Assembly: GCA_002686595.1 (NCBI GenBank)
Contig: NYXZ01000062.1
Coordinates: 1 to 59,149, forward strand
Source of the DNA: Planctomycetota bacterium
GTDB lineage: Bacteria > Planctomycetota > UBA1135 > GCA-002686595
Length of the DNA stretch: 59,149 bases
Direction of reading: 5' to 3'
Shown: in pieces, positions 43,709 through 53,085 of the stretch
How the letters are laid out: every line of letters begins with the position of its first letter
Numbering within the stretch: the first letter of the stretch is position 1
Translations under genes and position numbers: made by a program
Notes under the pieces: model-generated
What the model saw: the letters and a program-made list of their open reading frames with translations, nothing else
Databases searched by the model: none
What the model was told of the DNA's origin: nothing

Positions 43709-45022
43709 CTACCAGCGCCGCCGTTCCGTCGCAATGTCGTAGACCACCTCGCCGTCCATGTAGACGGCTTCAATGGTGGTGCGGGGGTCGACGGGATCGC
43801 CGGTCACGACCAAGATGTCCGCCACCTTGCCAACCTCCAGGCTGCCAAGATCATGGGCGATGCCAGCAGTGCGGGCAGGGATGATTGTCAGGCCGCGCAC
43901 GCATTCAAGATGGTCGGTGTGCATACCAAAACGCGCCCCGACGGTGGCCTGCACGGAGAGTTCTTCCTGGGGCACGATGGGCGCATCGGTGTTGAAACCG
44001 ATGTCCTGGTGTCCCGCGTCTTGATAGCCCGCGGCCACGCCCTGGATCTTGCCGTCCGTGTCAATCCATCCGGGATAGGGAGGCAGAATGGAGCGCGGGC
44101 CAAGGATCGCCCCCACACCCTTCTCCCAGGCCCGGGCCGCCGCCCGAAAACCATCAAATGTGCCGTGGTCGATAAAGACATCCAGGCCGAGTTCCTCACG
44201 CACCATGGTGATGGTCATCAGCACAACCTGGTAGATCTGCGTGTGGGTCGACACCTGGGCCTCGCCCTCATAGAGGCTACGGAAGATCTCCCATTGGGGA
44301 TCACGATCCGGCCGCTCGCCCTTGCCTGCCCGGAATGCCTCCCAGCGCTTGGCATAGGCGATCCCGCGCTTGAAGGTATTGCGTGTGTTCCAGTTCATGT
44401 AGGTACGCCGCACACCGCCCAGGAAACGCTCCGGGTTCCCGGCCTGGGCCAACTTCAGCGACCCTGGGTTGCGCACCTCAATCTGCTCATAGGTGTCGAA
44501 GCCGGTTTTCACCAAAACGCCCTGCCCGCCCATGTTCGTTCCTGAGCCCGGAATGAAGAGCACCGTCGTCACGCCACCGGCAACCGCCAGCCGCAGGGCC
44601 GGATTGCCCGGCAACACCACGGAACTGGCGCGCAACCCGGGATTGGTCAAGAAGACGCTGTCATTGAGGTCGTTACCCGCGAAAAAAGAGGGGCCGGCCA
44701 CATGGCTGTGGAGACCCACCATGCCGGGCATCAGCCAGCTGTCGCCCACATCGATCATCCGCGCTCCGGCGGGTATCGGTGTGCTGGCCGCAGGTCCAAT
44801 CTCCTTGATGCGCCCATCCTCGATTATCACGACGGCGTGATCGATGACCTGGGGGCCCGAGTAGGGCACGCACAGGGCCTTGGCACAGCGGATGGCCACC
44901 ATTCCTCCAGGCTCGCCGGCCCAGGCGGGCGCGGCCCAGGCCTGCGCCGCCAACAGGGCCCCGAGACCGAAAAGCGCAGCCATGCCGCGCCGCACAGTGA
45001 GTTGCAACCTGTTCCTGCTCAC
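43709..45022 (-). CDS. Exported amidohydrolase with intact metal site (array gene 6)
   Basis: 437 residues from GTG 45022, which lies 2 bases after the previous stop. The N-terminus has a basic stretch, RRG, before the hydrophobic core and ends near PAWAGE. HSH at 105-107 in MVGLHSHVAG. Candidate Lys in GSLKLAQAGNP, His in VSTHTQIYQ and IDHGTFDGFR, Asp in FNTDAPIVPQEE. Shares NTFKRGIAYAKRWE with gene 7. The strong conservation among genes 6-8 around the active site suggests related substrates. Confidence 0.88.
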   Translation of the reverse strand: MSRNRLQLTVRRGMAALFGLGALLAAQAWAAPAWAGEPGGMVAIRCAKALCVPYSGPQVIDHAVVIIEDGRIKEIGPAASTPIPAGARMIDVGDSWLMPGMVGLHSHVAGPSFFAGNDLNDSVFLTNPGLRASSVVLPGNPALRLAVAGGVTTVLFIPGSGTNMGGQGVLVKTGFDTYEQIEVRNPGSLKLAQAGNPERFLGGVRRTYMNWNTRNTFKRGIAYAKRWEAFRAGKGERPDRDPQWEIFRSLYEGEAQVSTHTQIYQVVLMTITMVREELGLDVFIDHGTFDGFRAAARAWEKGVGAILGPRSILPPYPGWIDTDGKIQGVAAGYQDAGHQDIGFNTDAPIVPQEELSVQATVGARFGMHTDHLECVRGLTIIPARTAGIAHDLGSLEVGKVADILVVTGDPVDPRTTIEAVYMDGEVVYDIATERRRW

Positions 45023-45024
45023 GA

Positions 45025-47841
45025 TTACTCGCGCACCTCCCGCCCGTTGACCCACACCCGCTGCACGCTGGTTGCTCCAGCGAGGGGCCGCCCGTCGAGC
45101 AACAGGACATCGCCATCCAAGCCCGCAGCCAAGCGTCCGACCCGATCTCCAATGGAGAGCATATCAGCAGCATCACTGGTTAAAGCCCTCAGCGCACCGC
45201 TGGGGCTCATGCCCTGTGAAACGGCGAAGACGGCCATCTCCGGCAGTTCCAGGGCCCCGACTTCCGCGTAGCTCGCAAAAGCCACGGGAATGCCCGCAGC
45301 CTGCAAGGCGGCATAGCGATTGACGAGTTTGGTACCAGTCTTGACGTTTGATTCCACCACACGGGTTCCCAACAGAACTCCAGACACGCGGCCCTCAATG
45401 CGGTCGAGGACCTTGAGCACATCACGGGCACCGGTCAACACCGGACGAATGTCATGGGCCTCGAAGGTATCCACGCAGACCAGAATCTCGTCCTCGCGCG
45501 AAACCGAGACCAGCACGGCCCGCTCCCCTCGCATCGCCTGGCGCAAGGGCTCCAGGGAACGGTCGATGCCCGGGCTCTTGGGCATCCCCTTGGGCTGCTC
45601 GGGCTCAGTCCGTTTACGACGCTCCGGGCGTCGCACGACGGGCTCCTCGGTGCTTACTTGGTCTAGGGTGAACTCCAGTTCCAGGTCGCCGGCCTTGAGT
45701 TCAACTTCCAGCCGGCCCTTCTTGATCTCGGCTTCGATTTCGACCGAGCCCGCCGATCCGGCACCGGACAACTCCAGATCTTCCTCGTCGCGTGCCCCGC
45801 GCAGCTCGATCAACTCGTTCCCCAAGGCACTTGCACGCATGGTTCCACTGAGTTCGCCGTCGTCTTCCAGCAGGCGCATCCGCAGGGTCGCCGAATCCGT
45901 GCCGGCCTCTTCGTCGGCATCAGACGGCCCGCCCTTCCACATGCCTGTCAGAGGCCAGAGCTCGTCATCGATTGGCTCTTCTTCCTCTTCTTCCTCTTCG
46001 CCGTCTTCGTCGTCTTCGTCGTCTTCGTCAGCGTCATCTTCCTTTTCCACATCGGGCGCGGGGGGAGACCACTCGGCCAACTCCTTCTCGTACTTGGCCC
46101 AACGCTCCACATAACTGCTCGCCTTGTCGAGGGCCTTGCGCACGGAATCACCCGAGGTCATCCGGTTACGGGCAGTCCACACAAAGCTCAGAGCAGCCGG
46201 ATCGTCCAGGACCATCTGATCGACCTTCGCCCCGCCTGGCTTGTAGGCCATGACCGGGGAGCCGCTGCTGTTTTGGCCCCTGGGCGTCAAGGCGATGGTC
46301 GTGACCCCGGCCCGAGCCACACGGTGATCAACATCGTCGCCGGGTTCAACAATGCGAGCCAACTCGGTTTGGGGAGGCACAGCCTTGGTCGACTTTTCGA
46401 GGCCCAATCGACCAACAGCATCAACCATGCCGGGCATGGCCGCCGCTCCGCGCACAACCGTTGCGCCAAGGGGATGAGAGACGCTCGTCCCAACCTCGAC
46501 AATTAGCCCATCCTCCATGAGGAGCTGTCCGGGGCTTAGTACCTCGCCATCGCCGATATAAAGTTCATCGACCTCCAGCACCACCGCCGATGTTTCGTGC
46601 GCCTTCCAGGCCACTTCGCCTCCCACCCAAACACCAAGCACGCTGCTTGTCAGGTCCGTTACCGGGCCATTCAGGACAACCAAATCGCCATCCTTGCCAG
46701 CGACCAGACTGCCGACGCGATCCTCGACGCCCAGAATCTCCGCGGCGGATAGCGTGATACCACGCAGGGCGTCTTCAGCTGACAGGCCACCGCGACGGGC
46801 CACACAGGCCGCCAATCTCAGGTAGCGCGCAGATGTATTGTCAGGGGTCGCCAGGGCAAAGGGCACGCCGGCCGCCGCCAAACGCGAGGCCGTGTCCGCC
46901 GTTGGCCACAGGGTGTCCGGGGAAGTGCCCCGGTCCCGTCCCCCGCGGTTGACCACCTGGGGCACATCCACAATGACGGCAGCGCCGGCCGCCGCCAACT
47001 GTTCCGCCAATTCCCCGGCGGCCACGGCCTCGTCCAGCACCAAAGGCAGTTTCGCCGCGGCGAAAAAATCGACCAGGGCGCGGATCTCACCAGCGGTGCG
47101 CCCCGCCATGCGGAAGGGCACCCCTGCTTCCATGAGCGGCGCCAAGTCAGGTCCGGCCGCGGCGCCCCACTGGGCCAACAGCTCCCCATCCTGTGCGCCG
47201 CTGGCCAGGGAAAGCAGCTCGCCCAGGGCGACCACTGCGCCCATGGTTGTGCGCGGCAGCTGGCGCAACGTGACGCCCATGCCCTGGTCAACGGTGGCTG
47301 GGATCGGGGGGTCCCAGTAGCCCGGTGTGTTGCGCGCCTCGGCGCTGATGGCTCCATGAATGGCGGCGCTGGCGGAAAGAACGCGCTCACGCCGTCCCTC
47401 GCCCGCCAGTTTCACAACTCCGCCCTGACCCGCGATGATGCGTCCCCGTCCCGGGGCGACATAGGCCGTTGTTACGCCGCTGGCCACAGTGCTGGCGAAG
47501 CTGGCGAAGGTGTCGAAGTTGTCGATGGCGCTCAAGGACGGATCCGCCGCCCGGCGCGCGGCCCGGGTGCTGCCGAGAGCGGAATCCGCGGCCACGAATC
47601 CGGGTACGAGCACCGCATCGGGACCGTAATCCACGACGCGCGCGCCCGTGGGCACGGTCACATCAGCGCCGACGGCCGCGATGCGCCCGTCCACAATGAG
47701 CACCGTTCCGCCATCGCGGACGACCTGACCGTTTTCAACCAGGTGCAGCGTGCCGGCCTGAACTGCAACGGTCTCGCCTCCAAGGGCGGCTGGCGCTGCG
47801 GCCCACAAGAGGGCCAGACAAGTAGAAAGGATGCGCTTCAC
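45025..47841 (-). CDS. Double amidohydrolase-fold pseudoenzyme, 938 residues (array gene 5)
   Basis: Two complete amidohydrolase-like units in one chain, GTG start at 47841, signal peptide to about residue 22. Unit 1 has PGFVAADSALG and unit 2 PGMVDAVGRLG at the HxH place, so both metal sites are gone. Each unit ends with the family closing strand (ILGVEDRVGSLVAGKDGDLVVLNG; MLSIGDRVGRLAAGLDGDVLLLDG). Unit 2 holds an acidic tract (about 595-625) and then a beta-rich domain of about 105 residues (TGMWKGG... through ELEFTLD) of the kind found inserted in other amidohydrolase-fold proteins. A fusion of two tandem paralogues is the simplest origin. Confidence 0.8.
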   Translation of the reverse strand: MKRILSTCLALLWAAAPAALGGETVAVQAGTLHLVENGQVVRDGGTVLIVDGRIAAVGADVTVPTGARVVDYGPDAVLVPGFVAADSALGSTRAARRAADPSLSAIDNFDTFASFASTVASGVTTAYVAPGRGRIIAGQGGVVKLAGEGRRERVLSASAAIHGAISAEARNTPGYWDPPIPATVDQGMGVTLRQLPRTTMGAVVALGELLSLASGAQDGELLAQWGAAAGPDLAPLMEAGVPFRMAGRTAGEIRALVDFFAAAKLPLVLDEAVAAGELAEQLAAAGAAVIVDVPQVVNRGGRDRGTSPDTLWPTADTASRLAAAGVPFALATPDNTSARYLRLAACVARRGGLSAEDALRGITLSAAEILGVEDRVGSLVAGKDGDLVVLNGPVTDLTSSVLGVWVGGEVAWKAHETSAVVLEVDELYIGDGEVLSPGQLLMEDGLIVEVGTSVSHPLGATVVRGAAAMPGMVDAVGRLGLEKSTKAVPPQTELARIVEPGDDVDHRVARAGVTTIALTPRGQNSSGSPVMAYKPGGAKVDQMVLDDPAALSFVWTARNRMTSGDSVRKALDKASSYVERWAKYEKELAEWSPPAPDVEKEDDADEDDEDDEDGEEEEEEEEPIDDELWPLTGMWKGGPSDADEEAGTDSATLRMRLLEDDGELSGTMRASALGNELIELRGARDEEDLELSGAGSAGSVEIEAEIKKGRLEVELKAGDLELEFTLDQVSTEEPVVRRPERRKRTEPEQPKGMPKSPGIDRSLEPLRQAMRGERAVLVSVSREDEILVCVDTFEAHDIRPVLTGARDVLKVLDRIEGRVSGVLLGTRVVESNVKTGTKLVNRYAALQAAGIPVAFASYAEVGALELPEMAVFAVSQGMSPSGALRALTSDAADMLSIGDRVGRLAAGLDGDVLLLDGRPLAGATSVQRVWVNGREVRE

Positions 47842-47843
47842 TC

Positions 47844-49307
47844 TTACTCCTTATCCTCACCGGCGTCGACCGGTTCTTCCTCAGTGACCACTTCATCTTC
47901 GTGCTCGTGAACCTTCGGCTCCTCGGACCCGGCGGGCGCAGTGCCTTCCGGCGTTTCGCCTTCCAGCAAGTGGCGCATGCGCACATCCTTGGAGCGGTCA
48001 TAAACCGTGCTGCCCTCGAGTACGACATACTCCACAAAGGAGGTCACGCTGAGGGGGTCGCCGGAGAGCAACAACACGTTTCCGTCCTTGCCCTTTTCAA
48101 GCGAGCCGACGCGCTTGCCCAAACCCAAGATATCAGCCGGCACGGTGGTCACCGCCGCCAGAGCTTCCGCGCGGCTCATGCCCTGGGCCACACAGCTGGC
48201 CGCCTGAAACCAGAGCGACTGGGTCGACTGGTTGGAACTGGCCAGCGCATAGCGCACGCCCTTCTCCTTGAACACCTTGGGGACGAATGTCTCGATCTCC
48301 TCTCCGGTTACCGGGTCGCGCTCGATGTGCATCAAGGCCGCCGACAACACAACGGGAACGCCGGCCTCGGCGATTTCATCTGCGGCTTTCCAACACGAGC
48401 TCGCCAACACCAGCGTTGTCTGGGCCAGGAATCCGTTTTTTCGCGCCACTTCCAAGGCCACGCGCACATCCATCGGCGCGCCGCAATAGAACCAGGCGGG
48501 GATACGCCCCTCAACCAGATCCAGGAGTGGCGCCTGTTTCTCGTCGATTTCCCCCCGGGGTATGAGTTCCAGGTCTGCCACGGTCCAAGCGGCGCTGCCC
48601 GCCTGGGCTCGTCCTTCGCGGGCCTCTTCGCTGTCCAGGTCACGCCCCTGGTAGAGCGCCTCGCGCCGCGCGGAGTCATCGCCGTCCTTTTGCTTCTGCA
48701 CCAGACCCGCCAGGTAATGCTCCAACTCCGTGAAGGCCTTGCGCAGTGCCTGGGCCTGGGTCGCGCGGGACTTGCCACTCTTCGGGCTGGCCGAGAGTTT
48801 GATGCCGGACGCGGGGCGCACCAACATCTCTTCAACGGTCATGCCGAAGGGCTTGACCACCATGCCCTGGCCACCGATCACGCAACTTGCGCCCTGTTGG
48901 ACATTGATGGTGGTGACGCCCCAACGCAGCGAATCCTCAAAGTAGAAGTTCACCGGGTCGATCGAGTCGCGGATGTTGAGGAACGGCGCCACATCGATGT
49001 TCTCGTTTGGGCGGTCCATGCCGCGGTTGCCGTGGGCTTCCACAAAGCCCGGAAAAGCCGTTAGGTGTGTGGCGTCGAGCACCTCCACATCCCAGGGCAC
49101 TTCCACTTCGGCGCCCACGGCGGTGATGCGGCCGTTTTCAATGACAATGGTGCCATCAATGATGGCTTCCCCAGCCTGGGTGATGATTTTGCCGGCACGG
49201 ATGGCCAGGCGACCATCGCCCGCCAAGAGAGGTGCGGCTAACAGGGTCAGGGCTAGGGCGGATTGAATCGTACTGCGCATGGTTTGCGTTTGTCGTTGGG
49301 TCTTCAT
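47844..49307 (-). CDS. Amidohydrolase-fold pseudoenzyme with acidic tail (array gene 4)
   Basis: 487 residues from ATG 49307 (ATG 49280 would also keep the signal peptide ALALTLLAAPLLAG). At the HxH place it reads PGFVEAHGNRG: the first His survives, the second is Asn. No late Asp (LASSNQST). A mid-protein helical insertion begins LRKAFTELEHYLAGLVQKQKD. The last 38 residues (450-487) are rich in Glu with some His. The closing strand ILGLGKRVGSLEKGKDGNVLLLSGDP is intact, so the fold is retained. Confidence 0.78.
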   Translation of the reverse strand: MKTQRQTQTMRSTIQSALALTLLAAPLLAGDGRLAIRAGKIITQAGEAIIDGTIVIENGRITAVGAEVEVPWDVEVLDATHLTAFPGFVEAHGNRGMDRPNENIDVAPFLNIRDSIDPVNFYFEDSLRWGVTTINVQQGASCVIGGQGMVVKPFGMTVEEMLVRPASGIKLSASPKSGKSRATQAQALRKAFTELEHYLAGLVQKQKDGDDSARREALYQGRDLDSEEAREGRAQAGSAAWTVADLELIPRGEIDEKQAPLLDLVEGRIPAWFYCGAPMDVRVALEVARKNGFLAQTTLVLASSCWKAADEIAEAGVPVVLSAALMHIERDPVTGEEIETFVPKVFKEKGVRYALASSNQSTQSLWFQAASCVAQGMSRAEALAAVTTVPADILGLGKRVGSLEKGKDGNVLLLSGDPLSVTSFVEYVVLEGSTVYDRSKDVRMRHLLEGETPEGTAPAGSEEPKVHEHEDEVVTEEEPVDAGEDKE

Positions 49308-49326
49308 GATCAGGTCAGCGGTTGCT

Positions 49327-50550
49327 CTAGTTCTCCTCGCGGGGGTCAACAATCAGGCGTCCTTCGAGCAGCACGCCAACTGCCCGCGAGGTGGCTGCAA
49401 AGGGTTCTCCGTTCCAGAGCACCAGGTCGGCATCCTTGCCAACTGCAATGCTCCCGACGCTTTCGTCCACGCCCAACATGCGGGCGGGTGTCAGGGTTAC
49501 GGCGGCCAGGGCCGCGTCAAATGGCAGGCCGCCGCGCATGGCATAGCCCGCTTGGCGATCGAGCCGATCGGCCGGCGACTGCGCGCCGTGGCTTGAAAGG
49601 GCCAGGGGAATGCCCGCTGCGTGCAGCTGGGCGGCGGAGCTCCAGGCCGTAAAGGCCCGGTCAGGGCCGCTGCGGCCGTTGTGGGGGAAGGGCGGCAGGA
49701 CGACTCCAGCGCCAGTGCGCACCAGGAAGGCCGGTTCCTTCCAGGCCTCGGCCGCCGCATCTACGATCAGACGAATCTGGCCGAAGTCCTCGCGCGCCAT
49801 CTCCTCCACGAAGAAGGCGGCCGTGCGAATGTCCTGAGTGGCCCAGGCTTGGATGAAAAGCGGGCGCACGCCGGCGAGAACCTGCAGCAGGCCGCGGGCA
49901 TCTTCATCCAGTTCGGCGCCATGGCGCTGGGCCAGGGCGGCGTCGTAAAAGGCGCGCCGCCATTCCCACTCGACGCCCATGCGTGTCGTGGGGCGCCGCG
50001 AGAAAAAGTCCGTGGGCAGCCCATAAACTGCGTGGTTGCCGCGTGAAGGGCTTGAACCGATGGCGCCGCACAGGGCCGCGTCCACCGCCACGGTACGGGC
50101 CGCGATGTTCTCGGGGCCGCCGGTCTTCAGCACAACGGAGAGGCCTCCCACCACATTGCGGTCCAGGGGCGAGACCATGACGGTGGTAACTCCACTCCGC
50201 AGTTGGCGCTGCCACAGGTGGCTGAAGGGATCGAGCGTATCCGCCACCCGCAGGGCAGGCTGGATTTCAGATGACTCCTCCACCGAGAGGCGGTCTTCAT
50301 GAATGCGCACACTGGCATCCACCAGACCAGCGGTGATGGCATAGACGGAAATGTCGCCACCTCCGCCCGAGCCCAAGCGCGTAATCTTGCCGGCGTCTAC
50401 ACGCACCGAGCCGTTCTCAATCAGCTCGCCCGGCGCAGCATAGATTTTTTCAGCGTGAATAGACCAGCGCGTGCGCTCGTCGTCCTGCGTGCCCGTGACC
50501 GGAGCCAGGTTGGCTGCCGTCGCCAGCGTGAGTAACAGAGTGGGTATCAT
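49327..50550 (-). CDS. Amidohydrolase-fold pseudoenzyme (array gene 3)
   Basis: 407 residues, signal peptide MIPTLLLTLATAANLA. The HxH place reads AGLVDASVRIH and the late Asp is lost (ALSSHGAQSP). Family features remain: RSGVTTVMVSP after strand 2 and ARMLGVDESVGSIAVGKDADLVLWNGEP at the end. No charged insertion, unlike most of the degenerate siblings. Its ATG directly follows the TAG of the gene before it (TAGATG), so translation is probably coupled. A 19-base gap separates it from array gene 4. Confidence 0.78.
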   Translation of the reverse strand: MIPTLLLTLATAANLAPVTGTQDDERTRWSIHAEKIYAAPGELIENGSVRVDAGKITRLGSGGGGDISVYAITAGLVDASVRIHEDRLSVEESSEIQPALRVADTLDPFSHLWQRQLRSGVTTVMVSPLDRNVVGGLSVVLKTGGPENIAARTVAVDAALCGAIGSSPSRGNHAVYGLPTDFFSRRPTTRMGVEWEWRRAFYDAALAQRHGAELDEDARGLLQVLAGVRPLFIQAWATQDIRTAAFFVEEMAREDFGQIRLIVDAAAEAWKEPAFLVRTGAGVVLPPFPHNGRSGPDRAFTAWSSAAQLHAAGIPLALSSHGAQSPADRLDRQAGYAMRGGLPFDAALAAVTLTPARMLGVDESVGSIAVGKDADLVLWNGEPFAATSRAVGVLLEGRLIVDPREEN

Positions 50551-51645
50551 CTAGAGTTCTCCGTAAACGAGTTGCCCGTCGATCAGAACCGCCTTGACCG
50601 AACTGGTGAGGTCCGTGGGGTGGCCGCTCCATAGAACAAGGTCCGCATCGCGGCCAGTTGCCAGTGCGCCAATGCGCTCGTCCACACCGGCGATGCGCGC
50701 CGCGTCCACCGTCAGGGAACGCAAAGCCGTCGCGGGGCTGAGGCCGCGGCGTACGCAGAGGGCGACACCCATGCGCAGGGTGTTGGCATGGCGCGCCGGT
50801 GAGGCCAGTTTGAAGCCAAAGGGAACTCCGGCTTCCGCCAGGGACAGCAGGGCGTCGATGGAGCGCTGGCTGGCCCCGGGTGAACGGGGGTCGCTGATGA
50901 CCGACAGGCCGGCGGCAGCGATGTCGGCCGCCAGTTCCCCGGCCAGGGGCGCGCCGGAGATGGCTCCGCGCAACTTGTGCTCGGCGACGAAGGCCACAGC
51001 CCGTTGCACTTCATGGCGCGAACGGGCCTCGATCAAGACCGGCAGTTCGCCCCGGGCGGCGGCGCCGAAGTCTCCGTGCGCAGAGCTGAGCAGCGCTTCC
51101 AGGTCACGCAGGGCGCCGGAGTAGCTGGTGGGACGCCGGTTGCTCAGCAAGGAAGCGGAGGAGAGGCCGATGTGTAATTGGGCGCGTTCCGACACGACTG
51201 TGTCGCCGGCGGACTTCACCACGGCAGTACAACCAGCGGACAGGGAGCCGGCGCTCGGTGCCAGGACCAAACTCGTGATGCCTTCTGCCAGCAGAGCTTC
51301 GAGCTGACTGTGGCCCGGAGCAAAGGCGTGGGCCAGGCGGCCACCAGCCAAGACGGTGCGCGTCGAGTCACGCAACTCGCCGGAACCTCCCGCATGTTCC
51401 CCGAGAGCGATCAGGCCCGTGGTTAGGTGCCCGGCGTGTTCAACAAGCGCCGCCCCTGCGGGCACGCTTACGCCACTGCCCACGGCGGCGATGGTGTCTC
51501 CGTCCACCAGGACGAGGCCATTTTCAAGTACGGTGCCATCGGCGAGATGCAACTGCTCGGCGCGGATGGCGAAGACCTCGGACACGGGGGCGAGGGGCTT
51601 GGAAGCCGGCGCCAGGGACGCCAGGGCAAGGGAGAGGATTAGCAT
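50551..51645 (-). CDS. Short amidohydrolase-fold pseudoenzyme (array gene 2)
   Basis: 364 residues, the shortest of the set, with signal peptide MLILSLALASLAPASKP. The strand-1 motif reads TGLIALGEHAG, keeping at most one His. The middle of the barrel is abbreviated. The closing strand IAGVDERIGALATGRDADLVLWSGHP is present. Neither a charged insertion nor a late Asp is found (FKLASPARH). Its upstream neighbour ends 3 bases before its start. Confidence 0.76.
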   Translation of the reverse strand: MLILSLALASLAPASKPLAPVSEVFAIRAEQLHLADGTVLENGLVLVDGDTIAAVGSGVSVPAGAALVEHAGHLTTGLIALGEHAGGSGELRDSTRTVLAGGRLAHAFAPGHSQLEALLAEGITSLVLAPSAGSLSAGCTAVVKSAGDTVVSERAQLHIGLSSASLLSNRRPTSYSGALRDLEALLSSAHGDFGAAARGELPVLIEARSRHEVQRAVAFVAEHKLRGAISGAPLAGELAADIAAAGLSVISDPRSPGASQRSIDALLSLAEAGVPFGFKLASPARHANTLRMGVALCVRRGLSPATALRSLTVDAARIAGVDERIGALATGRDADLVLWSGHPTDLTSSVKAVLIDGQLVYGEL

Positions 51646-51648
51646 GGA

Positions 51649-53085
51649 TCAGTTCTGCGGGGTGACGACCAGGCGGCCGGCGGAAAAAACATACTGAACG
51701 CTGGTCGTGCCCAGCAGGGGAGCGCCGTCGAGCACCAGGATGTCGGCGCTCTTGCCGACTTCAACTGTGCCGAGTTGATCGGCCACATCCAGGCTGCGCG
51801 CAGCGCCGATGGTCAGGGCCTCAAAAGCCGCCTCGCGTTCGAGCCCGTGGCCCACAGCGGAAGCCGCCAAAAGGGGCAGGTCGCGGGTCAAATCAGGAGT
51901 CTCGCCGCCGCTGCCCAAGAGCACTTCGACACCGGCCTGCTCCAGTCGTCCGGCCAATCCCAGATCTGCTCCCGCCCATTCATCACGGGCGTCAGAGCGG
52001 GCCAGGGACGGGGCGACCAGCACGGACACACGGCGTTCGACCAGAGTCTCGGCAACGGACTCCGCTTCCGTGGCACCGGCCAGCACCAGACGCAGGCGAT
52101 CGACCCCGGCGGTTGCTTTCAAGAGCTCGCGCAACTCCGCCGCTCGATGCACCTGCACCACCAACGGCAGTTCGCCGTGGGCCGCCCGAGCCAGGGCCGC
52201 CTTGTTGGAATCGAAGGACGGCTTGCGGGGCTTTTTGTCCTCCTTGTATTTCTTCTCCTTGAACTCCTTGTCGTCCTCCTCCGCCTTGGCGAGGCCCTTA
52301 TCGCGGTCCTTCTTGGCCTTCTTGAAATCCTTTTCGAGGTCTGCCTCCTTCTCTGCCATGGCCTTCTCCCACTCCTCCAAATCGTAACGGTACTCAACTT
52401 CGTTTTGCCGGTAGGCCAGCCCTGAATCCAAGGCGCCGCGCACGCGGTCAACCTCGCCCTGCCGATCGAAGACATCCATGGCCCCACCACCTCGGGAGAG
52501 CCCCACACTCATGGCCAGCACCGCGTCGGGAAGTACCAGGGCCTCCGCAGCGGAAAGATCCGGGTTCAAGCGCACGACCGCGCCGACCCCGCCGACCCGG
52601 GCCAGCCCTCCGGCTTGCACGCGAGCCGCGACGACTCCTGCGCGCAGGGCCTCGCGGCGCAGATGCCGCTGACCGTGGACATCGATGGCGTCCGCGGTGC
52701 GCGTGGCTGGCTCTGTGCGCTGATCCCGCAGGGACCCGGCGTCCACGCCCAAAGCAGACCAGGGATCGATGAACCCGGCGCAAACCACAGCACCGCTGAT
52801 TTCCTCGATCCCCTCGGGAGCCTCGACATCCCGGCCCAAAGCGGCGATTGAGCCACCGCGCACCAAGATTCTCACATTCTCCAGCACTTCGCCTGGCCGC
52901 ACGATCACCCGGCCGGCGTTGATTAGATACTGCTCGGAACTTTCTGCGGCGGGATCGCCATCGTCCGGAGCTGTCCTGGTGGCGGGTTCCGCCCCGGCTG
53001 GGGCCGCAATGATGGAGAGCGCGGCTAGCGCGGCCAGGGCAACTCTATTAGGGGCAACTCTATTAAAGGTGGATCGCCTGGACAT
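51649..53085 (-). CDS. Amidohydrolase-fold pseudoenzyme with Lys/Glu coiled insertion (array gene 1, first)
   Basis: 478 residues from ATG 53085. Signal peptide to about residue 32. AGFIDPWSALG replaces the HxH region and GSGGETPD the late Asp region. Residues 236-289 form a Lys/Glu/Asp-rich, probably alpha-helical or coiled-coil insertion. It starts after the LEEWEKAMAE helix, the same barrel position as in array genes 5 and 10. Near its 5' end GGGCAACTCTATTA occurs twice in a row (about 53038-53066), encoding a repeated RVA. It is promoter-proximal, so the operon start should lie in 53086-53250. Confidence 0.78.
   Translation of the reverse strand: MSRRSTFNRVAPNRVALAALAALSIIAAPAGAEPATRTAPDDGDPAAESSEQYLINAGRVIVRPGEVLENVRILVRGGSIAALGRDVEAPEGIEEISGAVVCAGFIDPWSALGVDAGSLRDQRTEPATRTADAIDVHGQRHLRREALRAGVVAARVQAGGLARVGGVGAVVRLNPDLSAAEALVLPDAVLAMSVGLSRGGGAMDVFDRQGEVDRVRGALDSGLAYRQNEVEYRYDLEEWEKAMAEKEADLEKDFKKAKKDRDKGLAKAEEDDKEFKEKKYKEDKKPRKPSFDSNKAALARAAHGELPLVVQVHRAAELRELLKATAGVDRLRLVLAGATEAESVAETLVERRVSVLVAPSLARSDARDEWAGADLGLAGRLEQAGVEVLLGSGGETPDLTRDLPLLAASAVGHGLEREAAFEALTIGAARSLDVADQLGTVEVGKSADILVLDGAPLLGTTSVQYVFSAGRLVVTPQN

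Noticed and set aside
46838-47320. 160-codon plus-strand frame in array gene 5
   Set aside because: Shadow frame opposite a conserved amidohydrolase-fold unit.
47901-49064. 387-codon plus-strand frame
   Set aside because: Antisense to array gene 4; typical high-GC shadow frame.
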